Shown here one piece after another: positions 42,974 through 50,837 of a DNA stretch of 64,000 nucleotides; the stretch's first letter is position 1; every line of letters begins with the position of its first letter. Origin of the DNA: Streptacidiphilus fuscans (GTDB taxonomy: Bacteria; Actinomycetota; Actinomycetes; Streptomycetales; Streptomycetaceae). The notes under the pieces were generated by a model, which saw only the letters and a list, made by a program, of their open reading frames with translations, searched no databases and was not told the DNA's origin. The stretch is taken from the NCBI RefSeq assembly GCF_015690355.1, contig NZ_JADPRT010000008.1:308270-372269 (forward strand), given 5' to 3'. Both the position numbers and the translations under genes were made by a program.

Positions 42974-44332
42974 ATGGCTCACGACTCTCTCCGTTCGCAA
43001 CCCTCTCCCAACCTGCGGATGCGCGATCTCCGCGGGGATCTCTCGCCGCGCGAGTTCGCCGCTTCGGTGCGCCGCGCAGCTCGCGAGATCGGGGAGCACG
43101 TCTCCTGCGACGCGCGTTACGTCGGCAGGGTGGAGTCGGGCGAGATCCGGTGCCCCAACTACGCCTACGAGCGGGTGTTCCGACACATGTTCCCGGGCGC
43201 CGGGCTGGCCGAGCTGGGCTTCACACCCCGCGCGGAGGCCCGGCGCAGACCCGCCTCCGCGGCACCACCCGATGAGGAGAACGACGACGTGCAGCGACGC
43301 ACGTTCCTGACCGGCGGCCCACTGGCTGTGGCCACCGCCCTGAGCTGGGACGTCCCGGCTCAGGCCGCGGCCGCCGGGGCGGCGGGAGACACCGCCGCCC
43401 CGGCCGCGCCGGTCGTGGGCACCAAGGTCGGCGCCCGAGAGGTCCACGAGGTCGAGTCGGCGGTCCGTCAGATCCGGCTGCTGGACGACGTCCACGGCGC
43501 GGACACCCTGTTCGAGCGGGCCGGGGACACCCTCCGCTCGGCGTACCAACTGCTCAACTGCGGCTCCTACACGGCCCAGGTCGAGCAGCAACTCCAGACC
43601 TGGGCGGGCGAGCTGGCGATCTCGGTCGGCTGGTTGGCGCACGACTCCGGCCGGTTGGGCGAGGCTCGCTCGCTCTACGCGGAGGCCCTCGCCACCGCGC
43701 GAATGGCAGGCGACGCGGCCTTGGAGGCGCACGCCTTCTGCAACACCGCCTTTCTGGCGCGCGACGCCGGACGCCCTCGCGAGTCGGTCCGGGCCGCACA
43801 GGCCGCACGCACGGCAGCGGCCGGGCTCGGCTCCCCACGCCTGCTGGCGCTGCTCGCGCTGCGCGAGGCGGGCGGCTGGGCACTGCTGCGCGATCGTGGA
43901 GCCTGCGTCCGCGCCCTCGGCGAGGCGCGAAGCCACTTCGAGGCGGGCACCTCGGAGGCGGATCCCGAGTGGATGACCTTCTTCAACGAGGGCGAGTTGG
44001 CCGGGCTGACCGCCCAATGCTGGGCCGCGATGGGCGAGTTCGACTCGGCAGCGCGATGGGCCGAGCAGGCCATAACGCTGCAACCCACCCACTTCGTCCG
44101 CAACCGGGCCTTGTACACCGCCGAGTTGGCCCATGACGAGCTCGGACGCGGCTCGGTGGTCGAGGCGGCTCGCACCGGCTCAGACGCGATCGGCCTGCTC
44201 ACCTCGGTGCGCTCGACGCGTATCAGGGGCATGGTCTCCGCGACCGCGGAGCGGATGCGGAGCCGCGGGCTCAGCCGCGTGCCCGAGGTCGCGGACTTCC
44301 TGGAGCGGTACCAGTTGGCGTTGGCGAGCTGA
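42974..44332 (+). CDS. NsdA-like HTH/TPR regulator
   Basis: A 452-residue protein. The N-terminal segment (MRDLRGDLSPREFAASVRRAAREIGE... then RYVGRVESGEIRCPNYAYERVF) matches the DNA-binding-like module of the streptomycete NsdA/sporulation-associated family. Residues 170-450 are TPR-like helical repeats. NsdA restrains differentiation and antibiotic production in S. coelicolor; this relative may do something similar (inference). RRTFLTGG near 111 looks like a twin-arginine motif but is internal, as in its relatives. The ATG at 42974 follows AGGGGG; the ORF start at 42914 is less likely. Confidence 0.8.
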   Translation: MAHDSLRSQPSPNLRMRDLRGDLSPREFAASVRRAAREIGEHVSCDARYVGRVESGEIRCPNYAYERVFRHMFPGAGLAELGFTPRAEARRRPASAAPPDEENDDVQRRTFLTGGPLAVATALSWDVPAQAAAAGAAGDTAAPAAPVVGTKVGAREVHEVESAVRQIRLLDDVHGADTLFERAGDTLRSAYQLLNCGSYTAQVEQQLQTWAGELAISVGWLAHDSGRLGEARSLYAEALATARMAGDAALEAHAFCNTAFLARDAGRPRESVRAAQAARTAAAGLGSPRLLALLALREAGGWALLRDRGACVRALGEARSHFEAGTSEADPEWMTFFNEGELAGLTAQCWAAMGEFDSAARWAEQAITLQPTHFVRNRALYTAELAHDELGRGSVVEAARTGSDAIGLLTSVRSTRIRGMVSATAERMRSRGLSRVPEVADFLERYQLALAS

Positions 44333-44387
44333 GCCGCGAGCAACGGGTTGAGCTTCGCAGGCGAGGCTCCCGCCCAGCCGACGGGCC

Positions 44388-45554
44388 TCAGCCGAACACG
44401 CGGGCCAGCACCAGCCCGGCTGCGCCCAGGGCGACGGCGTCCCGCCCGGCCGGGGCGGCGGTGAGGGAGACGCGCTGCCAGGACGGGTCGGGGAGCCGCG
44501 CGTCGAGGACCTCCCGCACCGCTGCGAGGTAGGTCTCGGGGGCGTCGGCCACCTCGCGACCGCCGAGCACGACCTCGTCCAGGTCCAGCAGCCGGACCAG
44601 GTTGGCCACGCCTTCGCCGAGAAGCCGTGCCGCCTGATCCGGGGTGGCTGCCGCCTGCCAGAGCGCCTCCAGGCAGCCCTGGTTGCCGCAACGGCAGCGC
44701 GGGCCCGCCGGGTCGAGGACCTGGTGCCCGAACTCTCCGGCATTGGTGCGTGCTCCGCGCTGGACCGCGCCGCCGAGGACGAGACCGGCGCCGAGGCCGT
44801 GGTCGAGATGGATGAAGGCCCGGTTCGGGGAGCCGAGGACGCTGAGCACTCCGGCAGTGCTGTCCTTCTCGATCTCCGCGGCCAGCCCAAGCCGATCGGC
44901 GACGGCGTCACGCAGGGGGAACCGGTTCCAGGCGGGAGCTCCGGTGACCTCGTGCAGCACACCGGCCTGCTGGTCCAGCGGCCCCGGCGAGGCGACGCCC
45001 ACGCCGAGGACCTGCTCGCGCGCGACGGACGCCAGCTGCCGGCCCACCTCCTCGGCCAGCAGGTCGAGCACCGGGCCCGGCCCCCACCCCGCCAGGTCGA
45101 TGGGCAGGTGACGGGAGTCCACCACCCGTCCGGCGAGGTCGGCACGGAGCACCGTGAGCGCGTCGCGCCCCAACTGGACGCCGAGCGCCCAACGCGCGTC
45201 GGGGACGAGGGTCAGCAGGGTGCGAGGCTTGCCGCCGGTCGACGCCCCGCGCCCGGACTCCGCGACGAGGCCGTCCTCCAGCAGCCGCTGGACGATCTTG
45301 CTGATCGCCTGAGCCGTCAGACCGGACCCTCGGGCCAGTTCGACGCGGCTGACTCCGCCCGCCCCGGCGGCACGGACCAGGGTCAGCACGGCCGCCGCGT
45401 TGTGGTCGCGCAGCGCCGTGAGGTTTGCCCCCGGCCGGGCGGCCGACGTGTCGGCGGCAACGGTCGAGGCGGCCTGGGCGGCAGAGTCGGCTGAGGCTGC
45501 GGAGTGAGAGGAGGAGAGGGAGGCCACGGATTGATTATGCGGCTTGCTTGCCAC
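44388..45554 (-). CDS. ROK-family transcriptional regulator
   Basis: A 388-residue ROK repressor/sugar-kinase-like protein. The N-terminal winged HTH (SRVELARGSGLTAQAISKIVQRLLEDGL, near 68-95) precedes a ROK domain with the zinc motif CRCGNQGCLE near 290 and the DHGLGAGLVLGG phosphate-loop region. It is divergent by 30 bp from an oxidoreductase pair, its likely target. The sugar effector is unknown. The GTG at 45554 begins a low-complexity 40-residue leader, so the true start may be further in. Confidence 0.9.
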   Translation of the reverse strand: MASKPHNQSVASLSSSHSAASADSAAQAASTVAADTSAARPGANLTALRDHNAAAVLTLVRAAGAGGVSRVELARGSGLTAQAISKIVQRLLEDGLVAESGRGASTGGKPRTLLTLVPDARWALGVQLGRDALTVLRADLAGRVVDSRHLPIDLAGWGPGPVLDLLAEEVGRQLASVAREQVLGVGVASPGPLDQQAGVLHEVTGAPAWNRFPLRDAVADRLGLAAEIEKDSTAGVLSVLGSPNRAFIHLDHGLGAGLVLGGAVQRGARTNAGEFGHQVLDPAGPRCRCGNQGCLEALWQAAATPDQAARLLGEGVANLVRLLDLDEVVLGGREVADAPETYLAAVREVLDARLPDPSWQRVSLTAAPAGRDAVALGAAGLVLARVFG

Positions 45555-45584
45555 TTAGTCCACGCTGTTGTTTAACTAGGAGAC

Positions 45585-46670
45585 ATGGCTGCGAACCGCA
45601 CAGAGACGAACCACACGGAGACCGACGCCGCCCCGCTGCGCGTAGGCCTGATCGGCTACGGCGTCGCGGGCGCGGTGTTCCACGCACCGCTGATCGCGAA
45701 CACTCCGGGACTGCACCTGGAGGCCGTCGTCACCTCGAACCCCGAGCGCAGGGATCAGGCCGCCGCCCGGTACCCGGAGGCCAGAATCCTGGCCGACGCC
45801 GCCGAACTCTGGCCGCTGGGGCTGGACCTGGTCGTGGTGGCCTCCCCCAACCGGACCCACGTTCCGCTCGCGACCGCCGCGCTGGACGCGGGCGTTCCGG
45901 TCGTCGTCGACAAGCCCCTGGCCGCCACCGCCGCCGAGGGCCGCGCCCTGGCCGAGCTCGCGGAGGCGCGCGGCCTGCTGCTGAGCGTCTTTCAGAACCG
46001 GCGCTGGGACGGCGACTTCCGTACGGTGAGCGAGCTGGTCCGCTCGGGCCGACTCGGCACGGTGCACCACTTCGAGTCGCGGTTCGAGCGCTGGCGTCCC
46101 AACCTCAAGGGCGGCTGGCGCGAGCTGGGCGACCCGGCCGAGGCCGGCGGCGTCCTCTACGACCTGGGCAGCCACCTGGTCGACCAGGCGCTCACCCTCT
46201 TCGGGCCCGCGGTCCGCGTCTACGCGGAGCTCGACATCCGCCGACGCGGCGCACAGGCCGACGACGACTCCTTCGTGGCGCTGACCCATGCCGACGGCAC
46301 CCGCTCCCACCTGTGGATGAGCGCGGTCGCCGCCGATCTCGGCCCGCGCTTCCGGGTGTTGGGCAGCGAGGCCTCCTACGTCGGCTACGGGCTGGACGGC
46401 CAGGAGGACGCTCTGCGCGCGGGACGCACTCCCGCCGACGAGGGCTGGGGCGAGACCCCGCCGGAGCGCTACGGACGCCTCGGCACGGTCGACGACTCGG
46501 TCGCGCATCCGACCCTCCCCGGCGCGTACCAGGAGTACTACGCCCGACTCGCGGAGGCGCTCCACGGGCGCGCGCCCGCGCCGGTCGCCGCGCGCGACGC
46601 GATCAACGCGCTCACCGTGCTGGAGGCCGCGCGCCTCTCCGCCGCCGAGGGCCGGACGGTGGCACTGTGA
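45585..46670 (+). CDS. Gfo/Idh/MocA-family oxidoreductase
   Basis: A 361-residue NAD(P)-dependent dehydrogenase. Rossmann fingerprint LIGYGVAGAVFHAP (about 22-35), the EKP-like active-site motif as VVDKPLAA near 108, and a C-terminal alpha/beta substrate domain (LYDLGSHLVDQAL, with the conserved Asp/His). It is of the type that oxidises sugars or inositols. AGGAG lies just before the ATG. Its stop overlaps the GTG of the next gene (GTGA), and the ROK regulator is divergent. Confidence 0.93.
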   Translation: MAANRTETNHTETDAAPLRVGLIGYGVAGAVFHAPLIANTPGLHLEAVVTSNPERRDQAAARYPEARILADAAELWPLGLDLVVVASPNRTHVPLATAALDAGVPVVVDKPLAATAAEGRALAELAEARGLLLSVFQNRRWDGDFRTVSELVRSGRLGTVHHFESRFERWRPNLKGGWRELGDPAEAGGVLYDLGSHLVDQALTLFGPAVRVYAELDIRRRGAQADDDSFVALTHADGTRSHLWMSAVAADLGPRFRVLGSEASYVGYGLDGQEDALRAGRTPADEGWGETPPERYGRLGTVDDSVAHPTLPGAYQEYYARLAEALHGRAPAPVAARDAINALTVLEAARLSAAEGRTVAL

Positions 46671-47125
46671 CCACGACCGCCGAACTCGTCGAGCAGGAAC
46701 AGCGGTTGCAGTTCGCCCGCTTCACCAACGAGGACGCCTGGCGGCTGGGCTCGCTGCTCACCGAGCTGGCCAGGGAGCGCGGCCTGCCGGTCACCGTGGA
46801 CATCCGCCGCGGCGAGCAGCAGTTGTTCCACTACGCCCTCCCCGGCACCTGCGCGGACAACGACGCGTGGATCGAGCGGAAGATCCGCGTGGTGCGACGC
46901 TACGAGGCCAGCTCCTACCTGGTCGGGCAGCGCTTCCGCGAGAAGGGCGGCAGCTTCGAGGAGAAGTCGCGGCTCGACCCCGACCGCTATGCGGCCCACG
47001 GCGGAGCGTTCCCTGTGGTCGTCACCGACGTGGGTCTGGTCGGGACGGTGGCCGTGTCCGGACTGCCACAGCTGGACGACCACAAACTGGTGGTCGAGGC
47101 GCTGGAGCGGTTCCTGGAGGGCTGA
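46667..47125 (+). CDS. UPF0303 / heme-degrading-domain family protein
   Basis: A 152-residue protein of the UPF0303 (HbpS/GlcG-fold, 'heme-degrading domain') family (LPVTVDIRRGEQQLFHYALPG; WIERKIRVVRRYEASSY; FPVVVTDVGLVGTVAVSGLPQLDDHKLVVEAL, split over three segments). The name comes from relatives; heme binding is not demonstrated for this lineage. The GTG at 46667 overlaps the preceding stop by 4 nt, so it is co-translated with the oxidoreductase, which suggests a role in the same sugar pathway. Confidence 0.88.
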   Translation: MTTTAELVEQEQRLQFARFTNEDAWRLGSLLTELARERGLPVTVDIRRGEQQLFHYALPGTCADNDAWIERKIRVVRRYEASSYLVGQRFREKGGSFEEKSRLDPDRYAAHGGAFPVVVTDVGLVGTVAVSGLPQLDDHKLVVEALERFLEG

Positions 47126-47167
47126 TCACTTGCCCGCGGTCCCGGGGGCCCGCTCCAGCAGGCCGGA

Positions 47168-47806
47168 CTAGGCCAGGTGTGCCGCGTCGTTCCAGCGCTC
47201 GACGGCGCGGGCGCCGTACTCCCAGGTCAGCACCGACAGCGTGGCCGGGCCGAGCTTGAAGCGCTGCGCCTGCTCCGGAGGCAGACCCAGCCAGCGCGCG
47301 GTCAGGATGCGCAGCAGGTGCCCGTGGGCGAAGACCACGACGTCGTGGTCGGCGCTGTGCATCACCGTGGTCTCCGGGTCCGGCACGCCGGCACGAGCGT
47401 CGATGTCGGCGAGGAACGCGTCCACACGGGCGCTGACCTCGCCGATCTTCTCGCCCCCGGGAACGCCGTCGCGCCAGATCAGCCACCCCGGCTGTGCCCC
47501 GGCCCGGATCTCGGGGCCGGTCAGGCCCTCGTAGCTGCCGTAGTCCCACTCCATCAGCCGGTCGTCGAGGGCCAGACGGCCGCCGAAGCCGGCCAGTTCG
47601 GCGGTCTCCCTGGCGCGGGAGAGCGGGCTGCTCACAATCTCGGCGTCCGGGAGGCCGTGCCACGGCGCGGCGGCGAACCGCTCGCTCAGCCGGCGACCCA
47701 TGGTGCGACCCTCGTCCGTGAGGGGGATGTCCGTCCGCCCGGTATGGCGACCGGTCGCCGACCAGTCGGTCTCACCGTGCCGGACCAGCAGCAGCCGCGC
47801 GGGCAT
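47168..47806 (-). CDS. Histidine phosphatase family protein
   Basis: A 212-residue branch-1 histidine phosphatase (phosphoglycerate-mutase-like). The catalytic His is in LLVRHGETDWS near residue 10. The conserved Arg is in SSPLSRARETAEL. Glu is in MEWDYGSYEG, and the second His is in VVFAHGHLLRIL. The substrate is unknown. It is convergent with the UPF0303 gene, with a 42-bp gap. Confidence 0.93.
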   Translation of the reverse strand: MPARLLLVRHGETDWSATGRHTGRTDIPLTDEGRTMGRRLSERFAAAPWHGLPDAEIVSSPLSRARETAELAGFGGRLALDDRLMEWDYGSYEGLTGPEIRAGAQPGWLIWRDGVPGGEKIGEVSARVDAFLADIDARAGVPDPETTVMHSADHDVVVFAHGHLLRILTARWLGLPPEQAQRFKLGPATLSVLTWEYGARAVERWNDAAHLA

Positions 47807-47907
47807 GAACGTTCCTCCAGGGGCGTGCGGGAGCGCGCGCAGGCGCGCGGGACGACTCCCATGATCCCGGATCCGGCCCGCAATCGCCGATCAGGTCCGC
47901 ATCCCGA

Positions 47908-48639
47908 TCAGCCCTGCGACGCGGGTGCCTCGGCCGCCTGCCGGGCACGCTCGCGGATGCCGCAGAGGATCAGGTCCAGTCCGTAGGCGTACTGGCCCGC
48001 GCCGTCGCCCGCACAGACCAGCATCTCGGGCGCCAGGTCGGCGAGGTTCGGGAAGCGGTCCTGCGGAAGCGCCGCAAGGCGGTTGCGGAAGTGCTCGACC
48101 GCCTCCGGGCGGGCGCAGACGCGGATCTCGCGGAGCGCGGAGCCGATGGTGAAGCGTGAGAGCGTGCCGTAGGCGCGCGTCACGTCCTCGCGCCCCAGTC
48201 CCGCCTCGCGCAACAGCATGAGCATCCGCTCCATGGCCGACGTGGCCGCGTCGAGGAAGTCGTCGTTGCCGGCCGACTCGGCGAGCAGTCGCAGCACGGC
48301 GGGACGGCCGGTGAAGAGGTCGTGCACCGCGATGCAGGCGGCCCGCAGCTGCTGGTCCCAACTGCCCTCGGTGCTGGGCGGGGCGTAGGCGTCGAGCACC
48401 CGGTCCCGAGCCGCGCGGAACAGCTCGTCCTTGCCGCGGAAGTAGGTGTACAGCGCCATCGTGCCGACGCCCAGGTCCTCGGCGAGGGCACGCATCGAGA
48501 AGGCGTCCAGGCCCTTGTCGTCCAGCAGGCGGAGGGCCCGCTCGATGATCAGCTCAGCGCTCAACGATCCCCGTGGCGCGCGCGACCGCCGCGTCGGTCG
48601 GGGCCGGGCGACGGTGCCGGCGGACTGCTCGGAGGGCAT
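47908..48639 (-). CDS. TetR/AcrR-family regulator
   Basis: A 243-residue TetR repressor. The N-terminal HTH is at about 28-72 (ALRLLDDKGLDAFSMRALAEDLGVGTMALYTYFRGKDEL across helices 1-4), and the C-terminal domain is of the tetracycline-repressor C1 type. It is divergent from a PAP2-like membrane protein, with a CCGTACG palindrome between them, so control of that gene is likely. The ATG at 48639 (MPSEQSAG) was chosen; the frame continues far upstream without coding character. Confidence 0.88.
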   Translation of the reverse strand: MPSEQSAGTVARPRPTRRSRAPRGSLSAELIIERALRLLDDKGLDAFSMRALAEDLGVGTMALYTYFRGKDELFRAARDRVLDAYAPPSTEGSWDQQLRAACIAVHDLFTGRPAVLRLLAESAGNDDFLDAATSAMERMLMLLREAGLGREDVTRAYGTLSRFTIGSALREIRVCARPEAVEHFRNRLAALPQDRFPNLADLAPEMLVCAGDGAGQYAYGLDLILCGIRERARQAAEAPASQG

Positions 48640-48817
48640 GCCAGGAGCGTACACAGCTGAGGTAACGGCCGGTAAAAGGCACCACAACGGGTGTGTTCGA
48701 CCGGGTTCGCGGGCCACGCACGCCGCAGACGGGCCAGTGAGGGCCGGGATTCGGCCGGGATTCGGCCAGGGTCGGGACGCAGCCCGGCCGCCGCCGGGAC
48801 GGTTGCGACAGGGACTG

Positions 48818-48844
48818 CCGTACGACGTACGGTACGGCGTACGG
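48818..48844. promoter_or_regulatory. Overlapping CCGTACG palindromes, probable TetR operator
   Basis: CCGTACGACGTACGG (48818-48832) is a perfect 15-bp palindrome. Two further direct GTACGG/CGTACGG half-sites follow at once to 48844. The cluster lies 40-67 bp upstream of the PAP2-like start and in the intergenic region of the divergent TetR gene. Confidence 0.55.
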
Positions 48845-48884
48845 TTAGCTCTGCAGAATCGTCCCGCAGCGCCCGGAGCCCGCC

Positions 48885-49541
48885 ATGTCATCGACCGCCG
48901 CCACGCCCGGGCACAGGGACGTCGCCCGGAACGACGCACCCGGCGTTCGGGTGCGGGAGCTGTTGCTCGTCGCGGTGATCTACGTCGCCTACATCGCCTA
49001 CGACAGCAGCCGGCTCCTGGTCCGGAGCGGAACCGGCAGCGCCCAGCGGGGCGCGACCGGTCTGCTCGACCTCGGCATACCCGCCGACTTCGCCTACGCG
49101 ACGCTGCACTACCTGGCCACTCCGGCCGTGCTGATCTGGCTCTGGCGCCGGCACCACCGCGCCTACCGGCGCGCGCGGACCTGGCTCGGGACCACCACCG
49201 TGCTCGCACTGGTCGGCAGCGCCTGCTTCCGCTGCCTCCCCGTGACGCCGCCCCGCCTGCCGCTGGCTGTGTCTGGCCTCCATGTGGCCTGGGCGCTCTG
49301 GTGCGGCGTGATGCTGGTCCGCTTCGCCCAGGACCGGACGGTCAGGACGCTGGGGCTGCTCTATCCCGTGATCATCGCCCTGGTGGTGACGGGGGCCGGC
49401 GACCACTCCCTGTCGGACGTCCTGGCAGGTGGGACCGTCGTCGTCGTCGGCGGTCTCCTGGCGGGCCCGGTGCAACGAGCGAACGCGCGGGTCCTCGGCC
49501 GGCGGCGCCCGACGTACCTGTCCCCCCTTTCTCCTCGATGA
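48885..49541 (+). CDS. PAP2/AUR1-like integral membrane protein
   Basis: A 218-residue protein with about five membrane helices. It resembles the inositol-phosphotransferase/PAP2 (AUR1-like) family: HYLATPAVLIWLWRRH, then VTPPRLP, a reduced C2 motif SGLHVAWAL with the catalytic His, and the C3 motif GDHSLSDVLAG with His and Asp. It could act on a lipid phosphate or transfer a head group. GGAG lies 7 bp before the ATG. Probably repressed by the divergent TetR protein. Confidence 0.75.
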   Translation: MSSTAATPGHRDVARNDAPGVRVRELLLVAVIYVAYIAYDSSRLLVRSGTGSAQRGATGLLDLGIPADFAYATLHYLATPAVLIWLWRRHHRAYRRARTWLGTTTVLALVGSACFRCLPVTPPRLPLAVSGLHVAWALWCGVMLVRFAQDRTVRTLGLLYPVIIALVVTGAGDHSLSDVLAGGTVVVVGGLLAGPVQRANARVLGRRRPTYLSPLSPR

Positions 49542-49582
49542 CCACGTCCTTCGATGACCGCGTCCCTCGATGGCCTTGTCTC
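49535..49582. repeat. Three imperfect 16-bp tandem repeats
   Basis: TCGATGACCACGTCCT, TCGATGACCGCGTCCC and TCGATGGCCTTGTCTC are consecutive. They begin at the stop codon of the PAP2-like gene and lie upstream of the nuclease-helicase operon. Similarity falls from the first to the third unit. Confidence 0.7.
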
Positions 49583-49613
49583 CGATGAGGCACCTGCCGA
49601 AGGACATCCCGAA

Positions 49614-49636
49614 TTGTCAGTGGAAGGTGCCACACT
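49614..49636 (+). promoter_or_regulatory. RecA-NDp/PafBC-type DNA-damage promoter of the nuclease-helicase operon
   Basis: TTGTCAGTG (49614-49622) matches the -35-like half of the actinobacterial SOS-independent damage promoter exactly. After 8 bp comes CACACT (49631-49636), which keeps the A at position 2 and T at position 6 of TANNNT. Transcription would begin about 6-10 nt later, at or just before the ATG at 49647, giving a leaderless or nearly leaderless mRNA. Confidence 0.6.
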
Positions 49637-49646
49637 GGCGGGCACC

Positions 49647-50837
49647 ATGAACCACTCGACGCACATGCGGGTCGACCCGCCGCTCACCCCGCTCGAATCG
49701 CGGCTGGCCGCGCTCCGCGGACGTGCTGCCGCGCGGAGCATGGACGCGCGGACGCTGGCCGCGCTCGCCGCCAACCCGGGGTGCGGGCGACGGGCCGTGC
49801 TGGACGCCGCCGGGGTCGACAAGGGCGCGCTGGCCGAACGGCTGGGCACCCCAGGGGCGATGGGCCAGTCGCCGTTCGCGATAACGCGCGGGTTGGTCTT
49901 CGAACGTCGCCTGCGCGCCGACGGCTGTGCTGAGTTGGTGGCACTGCTGCGCCGGACGCTGTTGCCCGAGGGCGACGAACAGGCTCCGGTCGAGGTGCCG
50001 GACCTGCTGGTCAAGGAGGGTGCCGCGGTCCGGGCCGCGCGTACCCGGTCGGTGCTGGCCGAGGCAGCGTCCCGGCCCGGGGTGTGGACCGTGCTGGACC
50101 ACCCGCTGCTGCGGATGGAGGTCGCCGGGTCCACGGTCTCGCTGGAGCCCGACGCCGTCGTCGTCCGTCCCGACGGGCGCTGGACGGTGCTGGAGATCAA
50201 GTCCTTCCCGATCCTGGACGGCTCCGCCGATCCGGCCAAGGTCGGCGCGGCGGCCCGCCAGGCCGCCGTCTACGTGCTGGCACTGCGGGCGACCGCGGCC
50301 GCGCTGGAGGGCACCACGCTGCCCGCCTCCCCCTACGCCGAACCGGAGGGCATGGCCGCGGCTCCGAGCACGACCGGGCTGCTGGTCTGCCCGCGCGACT
50401 TCAGCAACGCCCCCACCGCCGCGTCGGTGGACCTGCGCAAGCAGATCGCCGTGACCAGGCGTCAGCTCGCCCGGCTGACGCGGGTGGAGCAGCTGCTGGA
50501 CGTGCTGCCGTCCGGCGCGAGCCTGGAGGACACGCCGCACTCCGTCGACGCGCTCCCCCATGCGTACTCGCCCGACTGCCTGGCCGCCTGCGAGTTGGCG
50601 TTCCACTGCCGCACCCAGGCGCGCGCCGCAGGGGCGGTGGAGACGCTCGGTCGGGGGATCCGCGCCGAACTCGGCGGCATCACCACGGTCGAGGAGGCCC
50701 TCGCCGCCACCACGCCCGGCGGCGAACTGGCACGAGCGGCCGAGCTCCGACGCGAGGCGCTGGCCATGGGTGCGGGCATGGATGTGACCCCAGCGGCAGC
50801 GACGACGTCCGCGCGCGACCTAGCGGTCGTGCCGTGA
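49647..50837 (+). CDS. Cas4/AddB/Dna2-like Fe-S PD-(D/E)XK nuclease
   Basis: A 396-residue protein I cannot name, but its nuclease signature is complete. GLVFE (82-86) gives the GxxxE motif. LEPDAVV carries Asp169, TVLEIKS carries Glu183 and Lys185, and QAAVY (205-209) is the QxxxY motif. One early Cys (Cys46) and three late ones (Cys311, Cys315, Cys321, in DCLAACELAFHC) are arranged like the [4Fe-4S] ligands of Cas4, AddB and Dna2. It is predicted to be a DNA exonuclease or flap nuclease. The start is supported by the promoter position; an ATG at 49554 is possible. Its TGA overlaps the next GTG. Confidence 0.8.
   Translation: MNHSTHMRVDPPLTPLESRLAALRGRAAARSMDARTLAALAANPGCGRRAVLDAAGVDKGALAERLGTPGAMGQSPFAITRGLVFERRLRADGCAELVALLRRTLLPEGDEQAPVEVPDLLVKEGAAVRAARTRSVLAEAASRPGVWTVLDHPLLRMEVAGSTVSLEPDAVVVRPDGRWTVLEIKSFPILDGSADPAKVGAAARQAAVYVLALRATAAALEGTTLPASPYAEPEGMAAAPSTTGLLVCPRDFSNAPTAASVDLRKQIAVTRRQLARLTRVEQLLDVLPSGASLEDTPHSVDALPHAYSPDCLAACELAFHCRTQARAAGAVETLGRGIRAELGGITTVEEALAATTPGGELARAAELRREALAMGAGMDVTPAAATTSARDLAVVP

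Noticed and set aside
43300..43380. Twin-arginine signal (RRTFLTGG) in the NsdA-like protein
   Set aside because: The motif is about 110 residues inside a cytoplasmic regulator, after a DNA-binding-like region, so it cannot work as an N-terminal export signal.
45540..45584. ROK operator from the CTTAGT and AACTAG half-sites
   Set aside because: The two half-sites share only TAGT and are 14 bp apart; the match is too weak to call a site.
48640..49209. 190-codon upstream extension of the TetR frame at 47908-48639
   Set aside because: It runs through the palindromic promoter region and the PAP2-like gene; the HTH begins shortly after the ATG at 48639.
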